Assembly (NCBI GenBank): GCA_965247535.1
Contig: OZ252018.1
Location: 434,001-498,000 of the forward strand
Length of the DNA stretch: 64,000 nt
Reading direction: 5' to 3'
DNA from: JAPPHY01 sp965247535
GTDB taxonomy: Bacteria; Chloroflexota; Dehalococcoidia; Lucifugimonadales; UBA2985
The notes beneath the pieces are model-generated. The model was not told the DNA's origin. It did no database searches and saw nothing but the letters and a program-made list of their open reading frames with translations. The first letter of the stretch is position 1. Every line of letters begins with the position of its first letter. Of the stretch, positions 15,561 to 24,012 are shown piece by piece. A program made the position numbers and the translations under genes.

Positions 15561-17300
15561 ATGGTGCGCAAGCTGCGCCTGGCAATGGCCCAGATCAACA
15601 CGACGGTCGGCGACCTGGAGGGCAATACCTCCAAGGTGCTGGAGTACGTGGAGCGCGCGAGGACGCAGCAGGCAGACCTGGTGGTCTTCCCGGAGATGGC
15701 CATCCCCGGCTACCCGCCGGAGGACCTGCTCTTCAAGCCGTCGTTCATTCGCGCCAACATCGATGCCATGCAACGCGTGGTGGCGGCGTCCAGCGGCATC
15801 ACGGTCGTGGTGGGTTTCGTCGACCTGCAGAGCGACATCTACAACGCCGCCGCGGTGGCCCACGACGGGCAGCTGCTGGGTGTCTACCACAAGATGTACC
15901 TGCCCAACTACGGCGTCTTCGATGAGGACCGCTACTTCAAGGCGGGCTCCGTTTGCCCCGTGTACGTGGTCAACGGCGTCCATATAGGAGTGAACATCTG
16001 CGAGGACATCTGGTACGCCCTCGGCCCGTCTGCAGTGCAGCGCGATGCGGGCGCCGAGATCATCCTGAACATCAACGCGAGCCCCTACCACGCCGGCAAG
16101 CTGGCCTTCCGGGAGCGGATGGTGGCCACACGCGCGGCCGACAACGGCGTGTACGTCTCCTACACCAACCTGGTGGGAGGCCAGGACGAGCTGGTCTTCG
16201 ACGGAGGCAGCATGGTATACGACCAGGGAGGCGAGCTCGTGGCACGCGGACGCCAGTTCGAGGAGGACCTCGTGCTGGCCGACCTGGACGTGGATACGGT
16301 GCTGCACCATCGCCTCCGCGATCCCAGGCCCCGCAAGGAGCGGCCGATCCTGAGCAGTGTTGGAGCCTCCCAGGTGGTGTGCCACTCGGAGCACACGCCC
16401 AGGCTGGCCCGGCCGGCGCTGGACGGCTGCGTCTCCGAGCCTCTCGACCCGCTTGCGGAGGTGTACTCCGCGCTGGTCCTCGGCACCGGCGACTACGTAC
16501 GAAAGAGCGGGTTCGGCAAGGTGCTCATCGGCCTGTCCGGCGGAATCGACTCGAGCCTGACGGCGGCAATAGCGGCCGACGCCCTGGGTAGCGAGAACGT
16601 AACCTGCGTGGCCATGCCGTCGCGATACTCGTCGGAGGGCAGCCTCACCGACGCCAAGGCCTTGGCTGCCAACCTCGGCATCGAGCTTCTCACCATCCCC
16701 ATCGAAGAGGCGTTCGAGGCGATGCTGCACATGCTGGCGGAGCCGTTCCGCGGCACCCAGCCCAACGTGGCGGAGGAGAACCTGCAGACGCGCATTCGGG
16801 GCAACATTCTCATGGGCCTGTCCAACAAGCACGGCCGGCTGGTGCTCACAACGGGCAACAAGAGCGAGGTCGCCACGGGCTACGCCACGCTCTACGGCGA
16901 CATGGCGGGCGGCTTCTCGGTGATCAAGGACGTGCCCAAGACGCTGGTGTACAGGCTGGCCCGGTACCGCAATGAGCACGGCTCGCCCCCGAACGTGATA
17001 CCGGACAGCGTGCTGGACAAGCCGCCCAGCGCGGAGCTGAAGCCCGACCAGACCGACCAGGACACGCTACCGCCCTACGACCTGCTGGACCGGATACTGG
17101 AAGCGTACGTGGAGCAGGACCGCAGCTACGCGGACATCGTGGAGATGGGCTTCGAGGCGGGGACGGTTGGCCGCGTGATTGCGATGGTGGACCGCAACGA
17201 GTACAAGCGCCGGCAGTCGCCGCCCGGGATCAAGATCACGCCGCGCGCGTTCGGGCGCGACTGGCGCCTGCCAATAGTGAACAGGTATCGGCAGGGGTAG
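15561..17300 (+). CDS. nadE: Glutamine-dependent NAD+ synthetase
   Basis: A 579-residue two-domain enzyme that makes NAD+ from deamido-NAD+, ATP and glutamine. The N-terminal nitrilase-type glutaminase has the triad Glu45 (FPEMAIPGY), Lys111 (YHKMYLPNYGVF) and Cys147 (GVNICEDIW). The synthetase domain has the P-loop LSGGIDSS (326-332) and TTGNKSEVATGYATLYGD. Length is normal for the glutamine-dependent form. A TGCTATACT extended -10 box lies about 35 bases upstream, and AAGGGTGAG precedes the ATG. The 212-base divergent gap to the ABC lipoprotein holds no other gene. Confidence 0.95.
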   Translation: MVRKLRLAMAQINTTVGDLEGNTSKVLEYVERARTQQADLVVFPEMAIPGYPPEDLLFKPSFIRANIDAMQRVVAASSGITVVVGFVDLQSDIYNAAAVAHDGQLLGVYHKMYLPNYGVFDEDRYFKAGSVCPVYVVNGVHIGVNICEDIWYALGPSAVQRDAGAEIILNINASPYHAGKLAFRERMVATRAADNGVYVSYTNLVGGQDELVFDGGSMVYDQGGELVARGRQFEEDLVLADLDVDTVLHHRLRDPRPRKERPILSSVGASQVVCHSEHTPRLARPALDGCVSEPLDPLAEVYSALVLGTGDYVRKSGFGKVLIGLSGGIDSSLTAAIAADALGSENVTCVAMPSRYSSEGSLTDAKALAANLGIELLTIPIEEAFEAMLHMLAEPFRGTQPNVAEENLQTRIRGNILMGLSNKHGRLVLTTGNKSEVATGYATLYGDMAGGFSVIKDVPKTLVYRLARYRNEHGSPPNVIPDSVLDKPPSAELKPDQTDQDTLPPYDLLDRILEAYVEQDRSYADIVEMGFEAGTVGRVIAMVDRNEYKRRQSPPGIKITPRAFGRDWRLPIVNRYRQG

Positions 17301-17323
17301 CGGGGGGTTTAGCCACTAAGTGC

Positions 17324-19378
17324 CTACTCTCCTTGCCCGCGTCGCGGCGCCCAGACATTGAAATCCCGGAACTCTGGCTCGCCTCTGTCATTAATGAAGA
17401 AGTCGCCCATCACATAAATGTTCCCACTGTCCAGATTGTGGCTAAGGTTGAGCGTGGCTACCAGTTGCCCATTGACAAAGAACCAGCCCCTTTCTCCCAC
17501 GGCCATCACCAGAAGGCGATTGCTGCCGCCAGACCACCCGGAACCTGTCAAATACCCCGAGGCTATTTCAGTATACTTGTCGTCTCCGACATCGTGTGTC
17601 TTGTGGAACCACCAACTTTCATCGGTAATGCCAATCACTTCTAGTCGGTCGAATTCTGGGTTACGCACAATGAACCCGTAACTCCAGTCTCCGCCCTCTG
17701 GGTTGTCGAACTCGGCCTCCGCAACAAAGTCTCTAGCCCAAACCTGACTCCAATGGTGATTGATCACCCCGTCGTCTCTTTCCTCTAGTTGGCCAAGTGT
17801 GGGGCCGTACTCCCTCCTCAACTCACGCCCAGTGAAGCCCTCGAAGCGTGTTTCCGCACCCGCAACCTCGTCGCCTGTGTACGCCCCTGTAATTACTGCA
17901 ACGTCGCCATAATGCATCACATTACCCAAATCAACCTCAGCAATGAAGTCGCCGTTGACAAAGAACCAGCCCCGCTCCCCGATGACAACCGCCATCAAGT
18001 GGTTTCTTTCTCCGGCTCCAGTTCGAAGTCCATTAACCGTTCCCAAGTCCAGTCGGTCGTAGGGGGCATTCACTCCCTTCAACACCTCCCCACTTCGATT
18101 CCCCGAAACTACAAACTGCAGGAAGGGTTCGTCTTGGTTGCGGCGCAGTATGAAGCCGTAGTCCCAAGATGCAGTGCTTGCCGAGTACGGGTTGACGAAC
18201 GTAGCCTCCACAACCATATCTGCAATCGAAACGTCTGCGTACGCAGTCTTAATGAGACCGTCATTAGGGTTGTGAGGTAACTCACCGCTTGACGGCCCCC
18301 AGTCGCCCATGCCTGCCGGACGTGCTGTGGGAGTGGCCGCTGGGCCAGCCGTGGGGAGCGGAGTGGGCAGGGTCTGACCGGAGCGTAGCGCCGGGAGAGT
18401 CTGCTGCACGGTCACCACAGATATGGCGAATCCCAATCCCTCCACTCCTAGTTCTGCAGCCTTGAATGTGTTTATTCCCAGCACTTCGCCGTCTAAGGAC
18501 AGCAACGGGCCTCCGCTGTTGCCGGGATTAATGGGTGCATCAGTTTGAATTACTTCAGCATCAAGTCCGCTACTGAAGCGAACCGCAGAGATTATTCCTC
18601 TGGTGACGGTCGCTGGTCCCTCAATTCCCAAAGCGTAGCCGATGGCTACAACCTCGTTGCCAACGTCCAAGGCAGGGGCATCTCCCAAGGTGAGGGCGGT
18701 GAAACTGCCACAGCAAATGCCTACTATTGCTAAATCGCGGACAGCGTTGAACCCCACCACTGTAGCGTCGTAGGCGTGAGTATCCTCAACCGTAACCCGG
18801 AGACGCGCGTTGTTCTCAACCACGTGGTAGTTGGTGAGTATGTATGCCGTTTGCTGATCTACTTCAAATATCACGCCGGTTCCCACTGAGTTATTCCCAG
18901 AGATCCTTACCACTGAAGGTCGGATCCGCCCAATCATCTCGCTCAGTGCAGGGCTGGGTTGCGCAGTTGGCGTCGGTGTGGGGGCCGGTGTAGGAGTGCG
19001 CGTTGGCGTGGGTGTGGAGGTGGCAGGCGGGACCGCAGTCCAAGTGGGTTCGGGAGTCCAGGTAGGGAAGGCCGTCCAAGTTGGTGCAGGGGTTGGTGTG
19101 GGACGCGGCAGCGCATTCATTCGGGCTTCAACGGTGGCCTCTATGTTTGGTGTCGGAGTTGGCCTCGCAGTTGGCAGCGCTGCAGCGACGGCGGCCTGTA
19201 CGGTAGCTTGCAGGTTGGGAGTCGGAGTGGGAATCTCTGTGGGGAGCGCGGCAGCCACCGCCGCCTGTACAGTTGCCTCTAGGTCAGGCGTTGGGTGGGT
19301 CGTCGGCACCTCGCTTTCGCTCGAACAAGCGATTAGCAGGGCCGCTAGGAGCATTACCAGGAGGCTAACGATTCTCAT
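17324..19378 (-). CDS. HtrA/S1C-type serine protease lipoprotein with Pro/Thr stalk and two C-terminal beta domains
   Basis: A 684-residue exported lipoprotein (lipobox LLIAC). A stalk follows with three copies of a helical unit (ATVQAAVAAALPT-like) and many PTPTP repeats, long enough to cross a cell wall. The protease domain (about residues 140-330) has an intact triad: His in NYHVV, Asp in RDLAIV, Ser in GNSGGP. After a second Pro-rich linker come two similar beta-sandwich-like domains, each with a GERGWFFVNG motif, resembling LamG/DUF1080-type folds. A paralogue is encoded at 24.0-25.6 kb. Substrate unknown; the C-terminal domains may bind carbohydrate or surface targets. Confidence 0.8.
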   Translation of the reverse strand: MRIVSLLVMLLAALLIACSSESEVPTTHPTPDLEATVQAAVAAALPTEIPTPTPNLQATVQAAVAAALPTARPTPTPNIEATVEARMNALPRPTPTPAPTWTAFPTWTPEPTWTAVPPATSTPTPTRTPTPAPTPTPTAQPSPALSEMIGRIRPSVVRISGNNSVGTGVIFEVDQQTAYILTNYHVVENNARLRVTVEDTHAYDATVVGFNAVRDLAIVGICCGSFTALTLGDAPALDVGNEVVAIGYALGIEGPATVTRGIISAVRFSSGLDAEVIQTDAPINPGNSGGPLLSLDGEVLGINTFKAAELGVEGLGFAISVVTVQQTLPALRSGQTLPTPLPTAGPAATPTARPAGMGDWGPSSGELPHNPNDGLIKTAYADVSIADMVVEATFVNPYSASTASWDYGFILRRNQDEPFLQFVVSGNRSGEVLKGVNAPYDRLDLGTVNGLRTGAGERNHLMAVVIGERGWFFVNGDFIAEVDLGNVMHYGDVAVITGAYTGDEVAGAETRFEGFTGRELRREYGPTLGQLEERDDGVINHHWSQVWARDFVAEAEFDNPEGGDWSYGFIVRNPEFDRLEVIGITDESWWFHKTHDVGDDKYTEIASGYLTGSGWSGGSNRLLVMAVGERGWFFVNGQLVATLNLSHNLDSGNIYVMGDFFINDRGEPEFRDFNVWAPRRGQGE

Positions 19379-19590
19379 ACCTTAGATTGTACATGAAAGT
19401 GCGGGGGGTTCTCCCTCCTCCAGTCTTCGCCGCGCCCCCGTCGCTCAACAAGCCTGGCAAAGGGCCGGTTGGCCGGCTTCGGATTTGTTGAGTCAACAAC
19501 ACTCTATCCCAACGCCACCCTGTCTTCGCAGGGTCCTATCTTCCGGGTTCTCGGGAGCCATTGCCCCACCCTCGCAGCGCGTGACACAAT

Positions 19591-19702
19591 TCACGACTTC
19601 GTGATTCGCTTCACGCAAACACGCGCTTCTCAACCCAGCGAGCCGTGACTCCTTGTGATATTCGTCACCATTTTGACGGATTCCTCAACGCAGGGGTACA
19701 AT
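19591..19702 (+). promoter_or_regulatory. Promoter and palindromes upstream of the aldehyde dehydrogenase gene
   Basis: TTGACG (19673-19678), 18 bases, TACAAT (19697-19702) is a good sigma-70-type promoter; its start point would fall near 19709. Upstream lie a perfect palindrome TCACGACTTCGTGA (19591-19604) and a related GTGATATTCGTCAC (19655-19668), possible regulator sites. The rest of the 394-base gap between the protease and dehydrogenase genes shows no gene. Confidence 0.5.
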
Positions 19703-19772
19703 TCAATTGAACGGGGAGTTCAACGGTCCAAGCGAAGGGAAAGCAACGTCTTCGCAGGGAAAGGGGGCGGAA

Positions 19773-21278
19773 ATGCTGACTACAACCACCAAGGGCATGA
19801 ACTACACCGGCGGCACATGGGCGGCGGCGGCCGGGGAGACCTTTGAGGACAGGAACCCGGCGTGCACGGGTGAGCTTCTCGGGGTCTTCCCACGGTCGGG
19901 GTTGCAGGAGGTTGAGGACGCAGTGGCCGCAGCCCGTGCCGCCTTCCCGGGCTGGAAGAGGGAGTCGCGCATTCGCCGGGCGGAGTACCTGGACGCCTTT
20001 GTCCAGCTGGTGAAGCGGGACCAGGAGGAGCTGGCACAGCTGCTGAGCAGGGAGTCCAGCAAGTGCATCGCGGAGGCCCGCGCAGACATAGTGGAGGGCA
20101 TTCACGCCGCTCAGTACTGGTTTGGCAGGGCGCGCATGGAGTGGGGCGACGTGCTGGCATCGGAGATACCGGAGAAGGACGTCTTCGTCCACCGGAAGCC
20201 CAAGGGAGTGGTTGCGGCGATCGCGCCCTGGAACTTCCCGTTCGCCATACCCCTGTGGCTGATCTGCCCGTCGCTCGTCGAGGGCAACACGGTGGTGTTC
20301 AAGCCCGCCGAGGAGACTCCTCTCATGGGGCAGCGCATCGCCGAGTACTTCGATGAGGTGGGGCTTCCTCCGGGAGTCCTGAACCTGGTGCAGGGATACG
20401 GCGAGGAGGCTGGCTGGCCCCTTGCGACCCACCCCGACGTGGACGTGGTGCTATTCACTGGCTCCGCCCAGGTCGGCTCGATGATCAGGGAGGCCTGCGC
20501 GAGGGACTATCGCAAGTTCTGCGTGTGCGAGATGGGCGGCAAGAACGCCGTGATCATCTTCGATGACGCCGACTTCGACCTGGCCGTAAACGCCGCCGTC
20601 ATCTCGGCCTTCCGCACCACCGGCCAGCGGTGCGTCTCCGCGGAGCGCATCCTGGTGCAGCGGGGCATCTTCGATCGCTTTGTCGACGCCTTCGTGGAGC
20701 GGGCGCGGAAGATTCGGGTGGGCGATCCACTGGACGAGGCCACGTTCATGGGCCCGCTGGTGAGCGAGGCCGCGGTCGAGAAGTTCGAGTACTACTGCAG
20801 GCTGGCGGCCGAGGAGGGAGCCAAGGTGCACCTGGGTGGCGGACGGCTCACGGAAGGGGAGTACACCAGCGGGTACTTCGTCGGACCCTTCGTCTACACA
20901 ATGGAGCACAACCCGGAGGCCAGGGTGCTGAGAGAAGAGGTCTTCGGGCCGCACGTGGGGATCGTACCCTTCGACGACTTGGAGGAGGCAGTCCGCATAT
21001 ACAACGACTCCGAGTACGGATTCGCGCTCTCCGTGTGCAGCCGGGACTACCGGACCATACGCGCAGCCCGCGAGGGGTGCGACTTCGGCGTCGGGTACGT
21101 TAACCTGCCGACCATCGGCGCTGAAGTGCATCTGCCCTTTGGCGGGCTGAAGAAGAGCGGCACCGGGATGCCCTCGGCCGCGGGCCTGCTTGAGGCCGTG
21201 AGCCACAAGGTTTCCTGGACGGTCAACCACGCGGAGGACATCAAGCTGGCGCAGGGCCTGAAGGCGGACCTCGACTAG
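19773..21278 (+). CDS. NAD(P)-dependent aldehyde dehydrogenase
   Basis: A 501-residue ALDH. Landmarks are IAPWNFPFAIPLW, the general-base Glu in VCEMGGKNAVI, the catalytic cysteine in FRTTGQRCVSAERI, and EEVFGPHVGIVPFDD. The C-terminal signature FGGLKKSGTGMPSA is like enzymes acting on semialdehydes. ATG 19773 is chosen because the promoter start point lies after the upstream in-frame TTG 19707 and a GGGGG precedes the ATG. It is followed 54 bases later by a DDAH-like gene, suggesting a joint role in arginine, ornithine or lysine breakdown; the exact aldehyde is unknown. Confidence 0.88.
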   Translation: MLTTTTKGMNYTGGTWAAAAGETFEDRNPACTGELLGVFPRSGLQEVEDAVAAARAAFPGWKRESRIRRAEYLDAFVQLVKRDQEELAQLLSRESSKCIAEARADIVEGIHAAQYWFGRARMEWGDVLASEIPEKDVFVHRKPKGVVAAIAPWNFPFAIPLWLICPSLVEGNTVVFKPAEETPLMGQRIAEYFDEVGLPPGVLNLVQGYGEEAGWPLATHPDVDVVLFTGSAQVGSMIREACARDYRKFCVCEMGGKNAVIIFDDADFDLAVNAAVISAFRTTGQRCVSAERILVQRGIFDRFVDAFVERARKIRVGDPLDEATFMGPLVSEAAVEKFEYYCRLAAEEGAKVHLGGGRLTEGEYTSGYFVGPFVYTMEHNPEARVLREEVFGPHVGIVPFDDLEEAVRIYNDSEYGFALSVCSRDYRTIRAAREGCDFGVGYVNLPTIGAEVHLPFGGLKKSGTGMPSAAGLLEAVSHKVSWTVNHAEDIKLAQGLKADLD

Positions 21279-21332
21279 AAGCAGCCTGGATGCACCTCGC
21301 CGGCCGGAGCGGCGGGGAACCTGGAGTGAAGA

Positions 21333-22253
21333 TTGAGTGGGGCTGAAATGAAGACCGGAAAGTTCGCGAGGATACTAGCAGCGCTTCGGGGTGATACGAG
21401 TCGCATTCTCATGTGCCCTCCGTACCATTTCGACGTCAGGTATGAGATCAACCCCTGGATGAACACGCGAGACAGGGTTGACCGCAAAGTGGCATTGAAG
21501 CAGTGGCGCGCCCTGTACCGCGTGCTGGCCGGCGAAGTCGGAGCGAAGGTGGAATTCGTCGTCCCTGTAGCCGGGCTTCCGGACTGCGTTTTCACGGCCA
21601 ACGCTGGGCTGCTCGCGGGCAACACCTTCATAGCCTCCAGCTTCCGTCATGCCCAGAGGGCGCGGGAAGAGGGACACTGGCAGGCGTGGTTTGAGTCGAA
21701 GGGCTACAGGGTAGTCCGGCTGTCGCCGGAGTTGCGCTTTGAGGGGGAAGGCGACCTGCTCGCGGCCGGTGATCTGGTCCTGGCGGGCTACGGATTTCGG
21801 TCCGACCGTGAGGCGGTGGAATGCGCAGGCCGGCTGCTGCAGAAGGAGGTATTGGCGCTGGAGCTCGCCGACCCCTGGTTCTACCACCTCGACACCTGCG
21901 CGTGTCCACTCAACGACAGCACCATCCTCTACTATCCGGGGGCGTTCACGGCGGTCGGCCGCGCCCTGATTGAAGACCGCTTTGCCGATGCGATTCCGGT
22001 TCCGGAGCAGGAGGCCCGCCGCTTCGCCTGCAATTCCGTCGTTATAGACCGCCACGTGGTGATGAACGAGAACTGCCCTGTGGCCGGGGCGGAGCTGCGA
22101 GCCAGGGGATTCGAGGTCCACGAGGTGGACGTCAGCGAGTTTCTCAAGGCGGGCGGCGGTCCGAAGTGCCTGGTCTTGATTCTGGATCGCGGAGCCATGC
22201 GAGAGAGCCGCAGCGACGCGGGCCTCGGGGTCAGACGGCAGCTCGCAGCCTGA
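21333..22253 (+). CDS. DDAH-like amidinohydrolase (arginine deiminase superfamily)
   Basis: A 306-residue guanidino-group-modifying enzyme. Family landmarks are ILMCPPYHFDV with NPWMN near the N terminus, CVFTANAGLL, FEGEGDLL (acidic residues that hold the substrate guanidinium), the catalytic His in YHLDTCACPL, NSVVIDRHVVMN, and the nucleophile Cys in GGGPKCLVLIL. It would hydrolyse dimethylarginine, arginine or a related compound to citrulline or ornithine. TTG 21333 has GGAG 6 bases upstream; ATG 21348 is an alternative. It probably shares a transcript with the aldehyde dehydrogenase. Confidence 0.8.
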   Translation: MSGAEMKTGKFARILAALRGDTSRILMCPPYHFDVRYEINPWMNTRDRVDRKVALKQWRALYRVLAGEVGAKVEFVVPVAGLPDCVFTANAGLLAGNTFIASSFRHAQRAREEGHWQAWFESKGYRVVRLSPELRFEGEGDLLAAGDLVLAGYGFRSDREAVECAGRLLQKEVLALELADPWFYHLDTCACPLNDSTILYYPGAFTAVGRALIEDRFADAIPVPEQEARRFACNSVVIDRHVVMNENCPVAGAELRARGFEVHEVDVSEFLKAGGGPKCLVLILDRGAMRESRSDAGLGVRRQLAA

Positions 22254-22298
22254 AGGCTCTAGAGGCCTGCGTTCCAGGTGAATGCGAAGTGCTTCTGC

Positions 22299-22430
22299 CT
22301 AGCTGCCGTTGCTCCCGCGCTTCCTGCGCTCCGACAGCCTGGCTATGCCGAGCAGCGCTAGGTAGACGCCGCCTATCCCAAGGAAGAACAGCAGGGCAAG
22401 GAGCAGCAGGAAAACCGCTACGACGGACAT
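22299..22430 (-). CDS. 43-residue single-pass membrane protein
   Basis: ATG 22430 to TAG 22299. The peptide starts MSVVAVFLLLLALLFFLGI, continues with GGVYLALLGIARL and ends in a basic tail SERRKRGSNGS. One membrane helix with a cytoplasmic positive tail is predicted. A strong Shine-Dalgarno GGAGG overlaps the stop codon of the upstream EamA gene, so it is translationally coupled to that gene. It may be an accessory subunit of the split EamA transporter; this is inference. Confidence 0.6.
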   Translation of the reverse strand: MSVVAVFLLLLALLFFLGIGGVYLALLGIARLSERRKRGSNGS

Positions 22431-22440
22431 GGCCCGCCTC

Positions 22441-22920
22441 CTATGAACCGCTGCGGCTCAGCGTGATGATCACCACGCCCAGCACCACCAGCAGCGTGCC
22501 CAGTATAGTCCGCTTGGTGATGCGCTCAAGCCGCTGGAGAAAGATATGCGCCAGCGTTAGTGTAATCAGCGGGTTGATTGCCACAACCGGCGAGACAACC
22601 ACCACAGGGGCCTTGCTCAGCGCGAAGTAGAGAAGCGTAACGCCGGCCGCCGAGGCGATGCCGGACAGGCCGAACCACAGGAAGCCCTGTTTCCGGCTGC
22701 CGCGAAGATCCGTGGGTATGTGCCGGTGGAACATCACGGATACGAACGCCAGCCCGAACAGCAGCGCAAAGGCGGTACCCACGAGCGGAGGCGCGTACTC
22801 GGTGGTTACGTGCTTTCCAACCGTCTGTGATGCCCCGTAGGACAGGGCGGCGCCCATCGCAAAGCCGTAGCCGAGCCACAGGCGGCCGCTTCCGCGGATT
22901 CTCGACTGGATTGCCTTCAT
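22441..22920 (-). CDS. EamA-type half transporter (second half)
   Basis: A 159-residue protein with one EamA domain of about five helices: YGFAMGAALSYGASQTVGK, GLSGIASAAGVTLLYFALSK, PVVAINPLITLTLAHIFL, then RTILGTLLVVLGVVIIT. Drug/metabolite transporters usually carry two EamA domains in one 10-helix chain; here the halves are separate genes. Its ATG overlaps the TGA of the first half (ATGA, 22917-22920). Both halves have their own start and together would form one transporter. Export of amino acids or metabolites is typical for the superfamily. Confidence 0.75.
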   Translation of the reverse strand: MKAIQSRIRGSGRLWLGYGFAMGAALSYGASQTVGKHVTTEYAPPLVGTAFALLFGLAFVSVMFHRHIPTDLRGSRKQGFLWFGLSGIASAAGVTLLYFALSKAPVVVVSPVVAINPLITLTLAHIFLQRLERITKRTILGTLLVVLGVVIITLSRSGS

Positions 22921-23345
22921 CGCACCTGCTCGCTCGTAATCAGCGCTATGCCGCAAACGATGGTCACGGTGCCCACGATGATCCACGGCGTGACGGACTC
23001 GCCCAGGAATATGACGGCCAGTATGGTGGCGAAGAGGGGCGCAGTGCTGAACAGCGGCGTGGCGCGGGCCACGCCCGCCATCTGGATGCTCACGGCGTTG
23101 AAGAAGCGGCCGAGCGCAAAGTTGAACAGCCCGCTGAGCGCAAACCACAGGAATGCAACTGCCGTCAGTGTGGGGAACACGTCCGGGTTGAACACCAGCG
23201 CCAGCGCCATCACCAGGACGGTGCCGGGAAGCAGCGATAGCCACGTGCCAGTGGTCGGGCGGATGTGCTGCAGTCCCAGCCGCACCAGAATGGCGCTAAA
23301 GCCCCAGCACGTGGCGGCCAAGAGGCCGAAGGCGATGCCTAGCAC
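22917..23345 (-). CDS. EamA-type half transporter (first half)
   Basis: A 142-residue membrane protein with a single EamA domain: LGIAFGLLAATCWGFSAILVR at the N terminus, ALSGLFNFALGRFFNAVSI in the middle, PLFATILAVIFLGE and a last helix VGTVTIVCGIALIT. It ends in ATGA overlap with the second half. It begins 36 bases downstream of an Lrp-family regulator on the same strand, so the order is regulator, half 1, half 2, small membrane protein. Regulation of export by amino-acid-bound Lrp is a reasonable inference. Confidence 0.78.
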   Translation of the reverse strand: MLGIAFGLLAATCWGFSAILVRLGLQHIRPTTGTWLSLLPGTVLVMALALVFNPDVFPTLTAVAFLWFALSGLFNFALGRFFNAVSIQMAGVARATPLFSTAPLFATILAVIFLGESVTPWIIVGTVTIVCGIALITSEQVR

Positions 23346-23381
23346 AGCGCGGCTCTCCGGATCAGGTCCGGCATGTCGAGC

Positions 23382-23822
23382 TTACGAAAGCCTCGTGAAG
23401 GCCCGCTTCTTTACGGACATGGTCACGAAGGTCTCGCTGCGCCGGATTCCGTCGATTCTTCCTACCTTGCCAAGCAGGAATTTCTGGAGCTCCTCCGGCG
23501 AGGGCAGCGCCACCCATGCGAAGAGGTCAAAGGCGCCGGTGGTCACGGCAACGTTCAGGGCCTCAGGAGCCTGGGACAGCTCCGCGGCCACGTACTCGAT
23601 CTTGCTGGGGTCCACCTGCAGGCCGACTATGGCCTCCGTGTTGAAGCCCAGCTTGTTGGGCTCAGGAAGCGCCATCACCTGGATGGCTTCCTCTTCTATC
23701 AGCCGCTTGAGGCGGCGACGGATGGTGCCCTCGCTGACGCCCAACTGGCGGGCGATCTTGGCGTTGGAAGCCCTGCCGTCTTGCTGGAGTATTCCGACAA
23801 TCTTCTTATCCAATTCGTCCAT
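23382..23822 (-). CDS. Lrp/AsnC-family transcriptional regulator
   Basis: A 146-residue Lrp/AsnC protein. The N-terminal helix-turn-helix is DELDKKIVGILQQDGRAS to VSEGTIRRRLKRLIEEE; the C-terminal RAM ligand domain is VGLQVDPSKIEYVAAEL to RRSETFVTMSVKKR. These proteins form octamers that respond to amino acids. ATG 23822 fits the family start; an in-frame GTG at 23852 with AGGA 6 bases upstream is an alternative. It is the first gene of a probable operon with the split EamA transporter and shares a 190-base divergent region with the protease gene at 24.0 kb. Confidence 0.88.
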   Translation of the reverse strand: MDELDKKIVGILQQDGRASNAKIARQLGVSEGTIRRRLKRLIEEEAIQVMALPEPNKLGFNTEAIVGLQVDPSKIEYVAAELSQAPEALNVAVTTGAFDLFAWVALPSPEELQKFLLGKVGRIDGIRRSETFVTMSVKKRAFTRLS

Positions 23823-24012
23823 GAACTCTTCTACCTCTTGTTGGATTCTCACCCTATATCCTATATCACGGTACGAATTATGGCAATACCCGCGCGGCGA
23901 AATGGCGGGCGCGGCGCGCGAACGTCGTGAACAGCCTAGAACACTGAGACGCGCATCTGGACGCGGTGGCGCTGGGCAAGCAGATGCGCGAGAATTGGGG
24001 AGGAGGCACCCC

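Noticed and set aside
15498..16979. 493-codon minus-strand ORF opposite nadE
   Set aside because: His/Gln/Val-rich composition is the mirror of nadE codons; no family match.
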